From: Chloroflexota bacterium
GTDB taxonomy: Bacteria > Chloroflexota > Limnocylindria > Limnocylindrales > CSP1-4
DNA: 7,981 bases
Reading direction: 5' to 3'
NCBI GenBank assembly: GCA_021812735.1
Contig: JAKAMV010000443.1
Coordinates: 1 to 7,981 of the forward strand
The notes beneath the pieces were generated by a model that did not search any database, was not told where the DNA came from, and saw only the letters and a program-made list of their open reading frames with translations. Below are positions 1 to 5,357 of the stretch, piece by piece. Positions within the stretch are counted from its first letter, which is position 1. The number at the start of each line of letters is the position of its first letter. The position numbers were made by a program, and so were the translations under genes.

Positions 1-327
1 CAGCACGGGCTGTCGCGCGGGCTCGACCAGGGGCTGGGCGCGGTCCTCGGCGGGATCGAGGCGATCCTGATCCTGTCGGTCGCCGTGGTGGTGGTGGACA
101 CGTACCTCGGGACGAACAGCAAGCTCGCCGCCGACATCCCGCCCGGGCTGCTCAAGTCGTTCACCGAGGCGCTCAACGGGTCGGAGACGGTCAAGCTCCT
201 GCGCCGGACCACCGTGCCCGCGACGCTGGCGGTGCTGGCGCCGGTCCTGCCCAAGGACCTCACGACGCTGCTGCCGAACGGGCTGCCGACGCGCCTGCCG
301 TTCCCGGCGCCGACGCCCAAGCCGTAG
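1..327 (+). CDS. CvpA-family membrane protein, C-terminal part (5' end outside window)
   Basis: The reading frame is open from the first base, so this is the last 108 residues of a longer protein. The visible part has an LDQGLGAVLGGIEAIL stretch leading into a hydrophobic helix (about fragment residues 14-34). A loop follows, and then a Pro/Leu-rich tail (VLAPVLPKDL through PAPTPKP). In CvpA/colicin V production family proteins the last helix typically follows an 'LDRxLGxxLGxxxG' motif and precedes a polar, proline-rich tail, which fits. The family comprises inner-membrane proteins with four or so helices; the exact function is unclear outside E. coli. The gene converges with the next gene, and the two stop codons are only 9 bp apart with no visible hairpin terminator. 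The call rests on one helix and its motif, so it is moderate. Confidence 0.62.
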   Translation, partial: QHGLSRGLDQGLGAVLGGIEAILILSVAVVVVDTYLGTNSKLAADIPPGLLKSFTEALNGSETVKLLRRTTVPATLAVLAPVLPKDLTTLLPNGLPTRLPFPAPTPKP

Positions 328-336
328 GGCGCGGCG

Positions 337-807
337 CTAGTTGTAGTTCCCGGACAGGAGGCTGCGACCCTCGAGCGGCTGGCGCAGCACCTCGATCGCG
401 GCCCTCGCCGCCTTGACCTGGGCTGCCTCGTGCTCGGAGCCCAGCTCCACCCGGCAGTATGCGAAGCGGCCGGGCAGGACGCGCTCCATCATCGCGCCCG
501 CCCAGCAGGTGAGCTCGGCGCGCGGGCCTGTCCGCCGGCGGGCGTCGGGCGCGACGGCGTGGACCACGACCAGCCTGCGTCGGCTCCGCTCGAGCCAGGG
601 CCAGTACTGGAGCAGGTTCTCGACCGGGTGGTTGTGCTTGCGCTCCACGTGCAGGGCCACCCAGGCGTCCTCGCCCGCCACCGCCAGCGCGCCCTCGGAG
701 CCGCCGAGATCGCCGATCGGCTGGGCGTCGAACGCCACGCCCAGCATGCTGCCCAGGCGGCGAGCCGCCGTGGCCTCCGAGATGCCGGCCCAGTCCTGCT
801 TCGTCAC
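337..807 (-). CDS. Hypothetical protein, 156 aa (weak nuclease-like motif)
   Basis: I do not recognise this family. The start is GTG at 807, chosen because GGGGAG (812-817) lies 4 nt upstream; no other start has such a site. The protein is soluble, without a signal peptide or membrane segment. The N-terminus (residues 5-25) looks helical. Next come alternating short strands, including WVALHVERKH and RRLVVVHAV, joined by a conserved-looking NLLQYWPWL segment, and a helical C-terminus. Residues D47, E55 and K57 (D-x7-E-x-K, followed by a Q-x2-W helix) resemble the core of PD-(D/E)xK nuclease folds, but this is inference from spacing only. It is the third of three same-strand genes (rtcB, VOC, this) with gaps of 110 and 131 nt, so an operon is possible but not shown. 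It converges on the cvpA-like gene. Confidence 0.7.
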   Translation of the reverse strand: MTKQDWAGISEATAARRLGSMLGVAFDAQPIGDLGGSEGALAVAGEDAWVALHVERKHNHPVENLLQYWPWLERSRRRLVVVHAVAPDARRRTGPRAELTCWAGAMMERVLPGRFAYCRVELGSEHEAAQVKAARAAIEVLRQPLEGRSLLSGNYN

Positions 808-938
808 GTTGCTCCCCGTGCTGCCTCGATGGCTGTCGCCGACTGTATCGGAGGTGCCCCTTGGGGCGCATGTCCGGGGCGCTGCCCGGCCGACGCGGGA
901 TGCAGAGTTGGTGGCGGTCGACGCTGCAGATCGCCGGG

Positions 939-1310
939 TCAGCCCTCCGGCGCGGCCATCATCGGGGTGACGAGCTGGAAGTAGTTGCCGTCGGGGTCGG
1001 CCAGCGTCGCGATCCAGGCGCCGGGCGTCTCCTCGAACCGGTACGGTGCGCGGACCACGATGGCCCCGGCCGCCTCGAGCTTCGCGAAGTCGCCGGCCAC
1101 GTCGGCGGTCTCGAAGTTGAGGATGATCCGGCCGGGCTGGGCGTTCTGGCCGGCGACCTCACTGTGGGGCCCGACGGTGAGGAACCCCGAGCCGATCATC
1201 CAGCCGGTGTAGCCGCCATCGGCGAAGCCCGGCTCGCCCAGCAGCTGGGAGTAGTACGCGGCCAGTCGGCCGGGATCCGCGGAACCGATGAGGACGCTGT
1301 TGAAGTTCAC
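939..1310 (-). CDS. VOC / glyoxalase-fold protein
   Basis: This 123-residue protein belongs to the vicinal oxygen chelate superfamily. The N-terminal half-module (residues 1-50) starts with NFNSVLIGSADPGRLAAYY, the usual strand followed by a helix that begins 'D..r...FY...LG'. The second half ends with the family hallmark LADPDGNYFQLV (residues 103-114). Members are small beta-alpha-beta-beta-beta dimers acting as dioxygenases, isomerases, thiol transferases or antibiotic-binding proteins. The substrate cannot be read from sequence here. The start is GTG at 1310, fixed by a perfect AGGAGG (1317-1322) 6 nt upstream. The open frame continues upstream to 1658 but lies antisense-like over rtcB and is not coding. 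The gene lies 110 nt downstream of rtcB on the same strand. Confidence 0.88.
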   Translation of the reverse strand: MNFNSVLIGSADPGRLAAYYSQLLGEPGFADGGYTGWMIGSGFLTVGPHSEVAGQNAQPGRIILNFETADVAGDFAKLEAAGAIVVRAPYRFEETPGAWIATLADPDGNYFQLVTPMMAAPEG

Positions 1311-1333
1311 CGAGTGCCTCCTGATCGCGGGGA

Positions 1334-1343
1334 CGTTCGAACG
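1334..1343. promoter_or_regulatory. Short perfect palindrome upstream of the VOC gene
   Basis: CGTTCGAACG is a perfect 10-bp palindrome in the gap between rtcB and the VOC gene, 24 nt before the GTG start and just upstream of its ribosome binding site. It could be a repressor site for the VOC gene. A 10-bp palindrome of this composition can also occur by chance in GC-rich DNA, so the regulatory reading is weak. Confidence 0.2.
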
Positions 1344-1420
1344 AAGACGCGGACAGCGTACGACACCCCGGAAGCCCGTGGACGCCCGAGCGGCCGGCGG
1401 GCCCGCGTCCGCCGATGCGG

Positions 1421-2629
1421 CTACCCCTTGACCACGCCCAGCGGCGTCAGCCGGCGGATCGGCCGGACCAGGTCCGCCGAGTCCGCCATCACCGACTCGA
1501 TGTCCTTGTATGCGAACGGCGCCTCCTCGGCGGCCGACCCCGGGTCGCCCGAGACCAGCTCCACGCCGAGGACGGCCATCTCGTCGAGCACCTCGCGCGC
1601 GGTCTTGGCGTGCCGTGCCTTCGTCCGCGACATCGCCCGGCCCGCGCCGTGCTGGCACGTCTCGAACGCGTCCGCGTTGCCCAGGCCCTCGCCCACGTAC
1701 GAGGCCGTGCCCATGGAGCCCGGGATCAGCACGACGTCCCCGGCGGCGGCTCGGACCGCGCCCTTGCGGTGCACGATCCCGTCGCGGCCGTGGTGGCGCT
1801 CCCGGGTGGCGTAGTTGTGGTGGACGTCCACCGTGCGCGCGAGGCGCGCGGCCCGCGTGTGGGCGGTGAACGCCCGCTCCACCACGTCGAGCATTCGGCT
1901 GCGGTTCACCTCGGCGAAGCGCAGCGCGAACGTCATCGCGGCCCAGTAGGCGGCGAACTCCGGCGTGTCGTCGGTCAGGTAGGCGAGCTCGTCGTGCGGC
2001 AGGGGGAGGTGCCGGGCGCGGCAGAGCGCCAGGGCTGTCTGCTGGAACCCGTCGCAGATCGTCTTGCCCAGGCTCCGCGAACCCGAGTGGAGCATGACCG
2101 CCACGCGCCCCGCCTCGTCGCGCTGGACCTCCAGGAAGTGGTTCCCCGAGCCCAGCGTGCCGAGCGAGTCCACCGAGCGCGCGAACCAGTCGTGCGGGAT
2201 CGACGCCGGGAGCGCCAGGCCGATCTCGTCGAGCGCGCCCTCCGGGTCCACAGGCCTGCGCTGGTGCGCCGTGCCCACCGGAACACCGCTCGCGATCGCG
2301 TCCAGTGTGCGGCGCAGCACCGTCCTGGGCAGGTCTTCGACCGTCAGGTCCGTCTCGAGCAGCGCCACGCCGCAGCCGATGTCCACGCCGATCGCGTAGG
2401 GGACCACCGCCCGGTCCGCGAACAGGACGCCGCCGATGGGCATGCCGTACCCCGCGTGGGCGTCGGGCATCAGCGCGACGTGCGAGATCGCGAAGGGCAG
2501 GTTCGAGAGGTTCACCGCCTGCGCCAGCGCGGTTGCCTCCAGCTCGGGCGCCCAGCTCTTGATGGGCACGCGGCCGGGCGCCAGGACGATCGGCAGCCTC
2601 GGGGGCTTCGGGCGGGTCACGACTCCCAT
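1421..2629 (-). CDS. rtcB: RtcB-family RNA ligase (3'-phosphate/5'-OH)
   Basis: RtcB joins RNA ends carrying 3'-phosphate or 2',3'-cyclic phosphate to 5'-OH ends, using GTP and Mn2+ and a histidine-guanylate intermediate. The 402 residues match the shorter bacterial RtcB proteins and all landmark motifs are present in order. These are MPDAHAGYGMPIGG (54-67), GVDIGCG with likely metal ligands D83 and C86 (81-87), GSGNHFLE with N163/H164 (160-167), HSGSRSLG with H181 (181-188), VDVHHNYA with H271 (267-274), HRKGAVRA (287-294), PGSMGTASYVG (303-313) and QHGAGR (326-331). In the last motif H327 corresponds to the guanylated nucleophile. No catalytic residue is missing. The ATG at 2629 lacks a clear ribosome binding site, and a GTG at 2620 is possible. 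The gene is divergent from the toxin-antitoxin pair and shares its control region. No RtcA, archease or RtcR regulator gene is visible beside it. Confidence 0.95.
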   Translation of the reverse strand: MGVVTRPKPPRLPIVLAPGRVPIKSWAPELEATALAQAVNLSNLPFAISHVALMPDAHAGYGMPIGGVLFADRAVVPYAIGVDIGCGVALLETDLTVEDLPRTVLRRTLDAIASGVPVGTAHQRRPVDPEGALDEIGLALPASIPHDWFARSVDSLGTLGSGNHFLEVQRDEAGRVAVMLHSGSRSLGKTICDGFQQTALALCRARHLPLPHDELAYLTDDTPEFAAYWAAMTFALRFAEVNRSRMLDVVERAFTAHTRAARLARTVDVHHNYATRERHHGRDGIVHRKGAVRAAAGDVVLIPGSMGTASYVGEGLGNADAFETCQHGAGRAMSRTKARHAKTAREVLDEMAVLGVELVSGDPGSAAEEAPFAYKDIESVMADSADLVRPIRRLTPLGVVKG

Positions 2630-2717
2630 TGTCGAGGGCGGGTTGTCGGCGGCCAGAGCCGTTCGTGCGGGTTCGCCGGCCGGAGTGGCGTCGTCCACGG
2701 AACGGCAGTTGCGATAA

Positions 2718-2739
2718 CTATGATATGGAGATATCATAG
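2718..2739. promoter_or_regulatory. Perfect 22-bp palindromic operator with overlapping divergent -10 boxes
   Basis: CTATGATAT-GGAG-ATATCATAG is a perfect 9-bp inverted repeat around a 4-bp centre, in a locally AT-rich island. The hexamer TATGAT (one mismatch to the TATAAT -10 consensus) occurs on the plus strand at 2719-2724 and, by symmetry, on the minus strand at 2733-2738. The site sits 6 bp before the antitoxin ATG and 88 bp before the rtcB ATG. Type II antitoxins usually repress their own promoter through such a repeat. That this palindrome also governs rtcB is inference. No good -35 box is visible on either side. Confidence 0.72.
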
Positions 2740-2745
2740 CCGACA

Positions 2746-3033
2746 ATGAGAACGATTAGCCCGCTCCACCTGCGCCGCTCTCTCGGGGCGATCCTCGACG
2801 CCGCGTCGGCGGGAGAGCGCTTCCTCATCGAGCGCGACCACCGGCCGGTGGCGGTGCTCGTCTCGATCGAGGATGGCGGGCGGCTGGAGGGTGACCCCGA
2901 GGAGCGGCGGCGGCGAGCGCTCGCCGCGCTCGACCGGCTCGAGGCCCTGGGGCGAGAGCAGCGTGAGCGCCATCCCCGCGGCGCCTCCGCGGTCAAGGCC
3001 GTTCGGATGGATCGGGACCGGGACGATGGCTGA
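2746..3033 (+). CDS. Antitoxin, Phd/YefM family
   Basis: This 95-residue protein is the antitoxin of the pair with the following PIN toxin. The N-terminal domain (MRTISPLHLRRSLGAILDAA, then GERFLIERDHRPVAVLVSIED, residues 1-43) has the typical Phd/YefM layout: a strand, a helix in place of 'ar.nl..ll..v..g', then the strand pair 'i.rrgkpvAvlv'. This domain dimerises and binds operator DNA. The charged C-terminal part (45-95; E/R-rich helix, then a basic tail) is where such proteins wrap the toxin. The ATG at 2746 has no ribosome binding site at normal distance; the only GGAG is 15 nt upstream, inside the palindrome. If TATGAT at 2719 is the -10 box, the leader would be about 14 nt, so near-leaderless translation is possible. 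It overlaps the toxin gene by 8 bp. Confidence 0.88.
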   Translation: MRTISPLHLRRSLGAILDAASAGERFLIERDHRPVAVLVSIEDGGRLEGDPEERRRRALAALDRLEALGREQRERHPRGASAVKAVRMDRDRDDG

Positions 3034-3532
3034 CGGCCTGGTCCTCGATTCGTCCGCCGCGCTCGCCATCCTGCTCGGCGAGCCTGAGCGGACGAGCGTC
3101 CGCGAACGCCTCGCCACCGTCGCAGGCCAGCCGCTCCTCGTGCTCGACCTGTTCTGGCTCGAGGTGGTCAACGTGCTCGTCCGGCGCCACCGATGGGACG
3201 CCGATGCCGTCGTCGAGGCCGTCCGCGAGCTCGACGAGCTCGTGATCGAGACCGTGGCGCTGGAGCGGCCGCTGCTGCTCGCTGCGCTCGACCTTGCGAC
3301 CGCTCGTGGGGTCACCGTCTACGACGCGGCGCACCTGGCGCTGGCCGAGGCCGCCGACGTCGGGCTGCTGACCCTCGACGCCGGCCTTGCACGTGCGGCC
3401 GGGGAGCGGGCGGCCATCCGTTCGCAGCGCGGCACCCGCGAGGCGGATTCGCCGTACAGCGACGATGCCCCGCGTCCGGATTGGGCGCGCCATGGCCGGT
3501 ACCTCGCGGAGCTCCGGCGCGCGGCCGGCTGA
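3026..3532 (+). CDS. vapC: PIN-domain ribonuclease toxin, VapC family
   Basis: This protein is 168 aa. VapC toxins are Mg2+/Mn2+-dependent RNases that in studied cases cut tRNA or rRNA and stop translation; the paired antitoxin blocks them. The acidic PIN residues are all present: D8 (LVLDSSA), E46 (FWLEVVN), D100 (VYDAAHLALA) and D118 (LLTLDAGL). The ATG at 3026 overlaps the antitoxin stop (ATGGCTGA), the usual coupling that keeps toxin below antitoxin. The overlapping upstream frame from 2873 is not a credible start because the PIN fold begins at residue 5 of the chosen start. The protein is longer than typical VapC (about 130-140 aa). The extra 35 or so residues (about 134-168, including SPYSDDAPRPDWARHGRYL) form a tail I do not recognise. 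The target RNA cannot be inferred. Confidence 0.93.
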   Translation: MADGLVLDSSAALAILLGEPERTSVRERLATVAGQPLLVLDLFWLEVVNVLVRRHRWDADAVVEAVRELDELVIETVALERPLLLAALDLATARGVTVYDAAHLALAEAADVGLLTLDAGLARAAGERAAIRSQRGTREADSPYSDDAPRPDWARHGRYLAELRRAAG

Positions 3533-3581
3533 ATCGGCGGCGCGGATTGCGGCTTGCGATACCTGACCGGAGTTGGCAGGA

Positions 3582-3609
3582 TAACCGCTCATAATGCGTG
3601 GAGCGGTTA
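3582..3609. promoter_or_regulatory. Perfect 9-bp inverted repeat upstream of second VOC gene (operator candidate)
   Basis: TAACCGCTC (3582-3590) and GAGCGGTTA (3601-3609) are perfect reverse complements separated by 10 nt. They lie in the 110-nt gap between the toxin gene and the VOC gene, 34 nt before the VOC start. A -10-like CATAAT (3590-3595) falls in the spacer, so a repressor bound here would cover the promoter. The arms could also form an RNA hairpin terminating the toxin transcript, but no T tract follows, which favours an operator. The binding protein is unknown. Confidence 0.55.
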
Positions 3610-3642
3610 CTCAGATCCCCGCCGTCGTCCAAGGAGGCTCCC

Positions 3643-4026
3643 GTGCCAGTCCGCTTCAGCGTGGAATTCGACTGCGCCGATCCCGTCGCCCTCGCCCGGT
3701 TCTGGGCCGACGCGCTCGGCTACCCCGGCCTCCCGCTCGACCTGCCCGACGGCGAGGATGTCATGCTCGAGGCGCCCGAGGGCCTGCCCGACGTCTACTT
3801 CCAGCGCGTCCCCGAGGGCAAGGTCGCGAAGAACCGTGTGCATCTCGACCTGGCGGTGGGCGGCACGGGCCCGCTCGAGGACCGCAGGGCCAAGATCGAC
3901 GCGGAGGCCGCACGGCTGGTCGCTGTGGGCGCCTCCGACCGCCGCGGTCCGATTGGAGAGGGCGGCTCCTACTGGATGCGGATGCAGGACCCCGAGGGCA
4001 ACGAGTTCTGCCTCGTGAGCGGGTGA
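3643..4026 (+). CDS. VOC / glyoxalase-like domain protein
   Basis: This 127-residue protein is a second VOC-fold protein, not a close copy of the one at 939-1310. Residues 1-30 (FSVEFDCADPVALARFWADALGY) form the first strand-helix unit. KNRVHLDLAV (63-72, with H67) and MQDPEGNEFCLV (114-125, with E121) give the second module and the usual end strand. The pattern resembles the 'glyoxalase-like domain' (Glyoxalase_6-type) subgroup, whose members rarely have assigned substrates. The GTG start at 3643 is fixed by AAGGAGG (3631-3637) 5 nt upstream; an ATG at 3598 in the same frame would add 15 unlike residues and has no such site. It lies downstream of the toxin gene but has its own promoter/operator candidate, so it is probably not part of the toxin-antitoxin unit. 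It ends at the scarred region. Confidence 0.9.
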   Translation: MPVRFSVEFDCADPVALARFWADALGYPGLPLDLPDGEDVMLEAPEGLPDVYFQRVPEGKVAKNRVHLDLAVGGTGPLEDRRAKIDAEAARLVAVGASDRRGPIGEGGSYWMRMQDPEGNEFCLVSG

Positions 4027-4091
4027 GCGCACGGCCGGCGGCGCGGCCACAACGAACGGCAGCGCGCGAACGGTCATGGGCTCCCCTCCTT
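4027..4091 (-). other. Orphaned ribosome binding site and gene start (remnant)
   Basis: On the minus strand AAGGAGGGG (4091-4083) is followed after 5 nt by ATG (4077), which overlaps the stop of the CDF remnant as ATGA. Such a perfect coupled start normally begins a real gene. Here only 17 codons (MTVRALPFVVAAPPAVR) precede the point where the frame runs antisense through the VOC gene ending at 4026. The frame stays open antisense, as is common in GC-rich DNA, but shows no recognisable protein. I read this as the 5' stub of a lost gene that once followed the transporter gene. A very short translated product cannot be excluded. Confidence 0.4.
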
Positions 4092-4470
4092 GAACGATGC
4101 GCTGGCCGGCACGACATCCACGAGCGTGCCGCCTGATATAGCCTCGGCACTTCGTGGTGCAGCGGGTGGCGGACATCCTGGGCCACCCTTCGGCCGTCGA
4201 CGACGGACATGTCCGTGTCGACAGTCACCGCCAGCGACGACTCGAGTGCGTGCCCGATCCAGCGCAGGCGCACCCGGTCCACCCCGCCGGACGCCCGGCG
4301 CCGCCGCCGCGACCGCCTCGACACGCATCGTCAGCCGCGGATCGACCGCGTCCAACAGCCGCGAGATCGCCTCGGAGCCGGCCTCGCGCAGCACGACCAG
4401 GATGAGCGCGATGATGAGCAGCCCCGCGATCGGGCCCGCCAGCGGGAAGCCCGCCGGTGGTGTGCATGCG
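4074..4470 (-). pseudogene. Cation diffusion facilitator (CDF) metal transporter, C-terminal remnant with two frameshifts
   Basis: Reading right to left in one frame from about 4470 gives AGFPLAGPIAGLLIIALIL, matching the last transmembrane helix of CDF transporters ('lGxplaDPivgLlIt'). VVLREAGSEAISRLLDAVDP and a helix ending PGV follow. At about 4290-4282 one extra base shifts the frame, and the homology continues as VDRVRLRWIGHALESSLAVT through QDVRHPLHHEVPRL (to about 4139). This is the CDF cytoplasmic dimerisation domain. At about 4141-4133 the frame returns to the first one and ends at a TGA at 4074-4076. The first five helices, with their metal-binding residues, are absent; the fragment begins just past the stop of the neighbouring reductase gene. 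CDF proteins of about 300 aa export Zn, Co, Fe or similar. Truncation plus frameshifts make it non-functional, unless the frameshifts are sequencing errors; even then it lacks the transport core. Confidence 0.8.
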
Positions 4471-4482
4471 TCGCTGTCGCGC

Positions 4483-5217
4483 TTACCCGGCGCCGCGGGC
4501 CTGGCCGCCGGTCGGGCGGTCCTTCGGGTGGAGCTCGAACACCGGGTGCTCGCGCGCCGACACCACGTAGTCCGCGTCGGGCGAGGACGTGCTCACCCCG
4601 AGGTTCGCCCGGATGCCCTCGCCGCGCCAGCCCTTCGATGCCACGAGCCTCGTGAACGCCTGGCGGATGATCGGCCCCGCCTCGGCGGGGTCCAGCTCCC
4701 GCGCCTCGAATGCCAAGCGGTTCCTGCCGAGCCGCAGCGACCCCTCGCCGGCCGCTCGCAGGTTGAGCACCCAGGCGCTGATCCCGTGCGAGGCGATCAG
4801 GTAGCGGCGGCCGTCGAGGTCGTGGACGTCGACCGGCAGGGTGCGCGGCTGGCCGCTCTTCCGCCCCACCACGGTGAGGAGCATCATCGGCCCGAGGATC
4901 GACACCCGGACGCCGAGCGCCAGGAGCCGCGAGACCAGCCAGGTCACGACGGACATCATGATCCCGGGCGACATCGGCCCGGCGTCGCCTCTCGCGGCCT
5001 GCGCGGGCGACCCGCCCTGCCCGGGCTCGCCGTACCACGGCCCGTTGGCGATTCCCGCGTGGTCATGCCCCGCGTCGCCATGACTCGACCCGCTGCCCTG
5101 CCCGGGACCGGCGAGGTGCGCGCGGACCACGTGCGCCCAGGCCATGCCGATCGCCATGACCGCGACCATCAGCAGGGCCATCAAGGCCCACTCCCCGGGA
5201 TCCCTCGGCAGATGCAT
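4483..5217 (-). CDS. Membrane-anchored Ddn-type deazaflavin (F420)-dependent reductase family protein
   Basis: This protein is 244 aa. Residues 85-235 match the nitroreductase family that includes mycobacterial Ddn, F420H2-dependent enzymes reducing quinones or nitro compounds. Landmarks are MMLLTVVGRKSGQPRTLPVDV (111-131), GRRYLIASHG (136-145), SAWVLNLRAAGEGSLRLG (147-164) and a final AREHPVFEL strand. Unlike the usual 130-160-residue enzymes it has an N-terminal extension. This comprises one transmembrane helix (about 10-35, ALMALLMVAVMAIGMAWAHV), then a Gly/Ser/His-rich linker (36-85, containing SSHGDAGHDHAG), so the catalytic domain is probably tethered to the membrane. The ATG at 5217 is chosen because AAGGAG (5223-5228) is 5 nt upstream; a TTG at 5262 in frame is unlikely. 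The gene is divergent from the TetR gene, a common repressor/target layout. F420 use is a family expectation, not proven here. Confidence 0.85.
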   Translation of the reverse strand: MHLPRDPGEWALMALLMVAVMAIGMAWAHVVRAHLAGPGQGSGSSHGDAGHDHAGIANGPWYGEPGQGGSPAQAARGDAGPMSPGIMMSVVTWLVSRLLALGVRVSILGPMMLLTVVGRKSGQPRTLPVDVHDLDGRRYLIASHGISAWVLNLRAAGEGSLRLGRNRLAFEARELDPAEAGPIIRQAFTRLVASKGWRGEGIRANLGVSTSSPDADYVVSAREHPVFELHPKDRPTGGQARGAG

Positions 5218-5262
5218 TCGTGCTCCTTGCTGGCTATCTGGGCTTGGGAACACGATATGCAA

Positions 5263-5283
5263 TACTGAACTGGTCGTTCGGTA
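5263..5283. promoter_or_regulatory. TetR operator candidate in the divergent reductase/tetR gap
   Basis: The 21-bp stretch has arms TACTGAAC (5263-5270) and GTTCGGTA (5276-5283) that are reverse complements at 7 of 8 positions around a 5-bp centre. It is the best palindrome in the 140-bp gap between the two divergent starts and lies 45 bp from the reductase ATG and 74 bp from the tetR ATG. A smaller repeat, GTTCG-4-CGAAC, follows at 5300-5313 and shares the GTTCG half. Local divergent TetR regulators usually bind such sites to repress both genes. No clear -35/-10 pair could be fixed. Confidence 0.5.
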
Positions 5284-5357
5284 CTAGATCGACGTCTTGG
5301 TTCGGTTGCGAACGCCCGGGCGCAACTTGTCCGGCAGCACGGAAGGGGCAGCGCTCG

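Noticed and set aside
939..1658. A 239-residue version of the first VOC protein
   Set aside because: The added N-terminus would overlap rtcB out of frame; the GTG at 1310 has a perfect AGGAGG and begins exactly at the VOC fold.
1415..2749. A 444-codon open frame on the plus strand opposite rtcB
   Set aside because: rtcB carries every family motif on the other strand; the opposite frame is low-complexity Arg/Val/His sequence.
4090..5268. A 392-codon plus-strand open frame across the scarred region and reductase gene
   Set aside because: It is antisense to the Ddn-type reductase and the CDF remnant, and has no recognisable domain.
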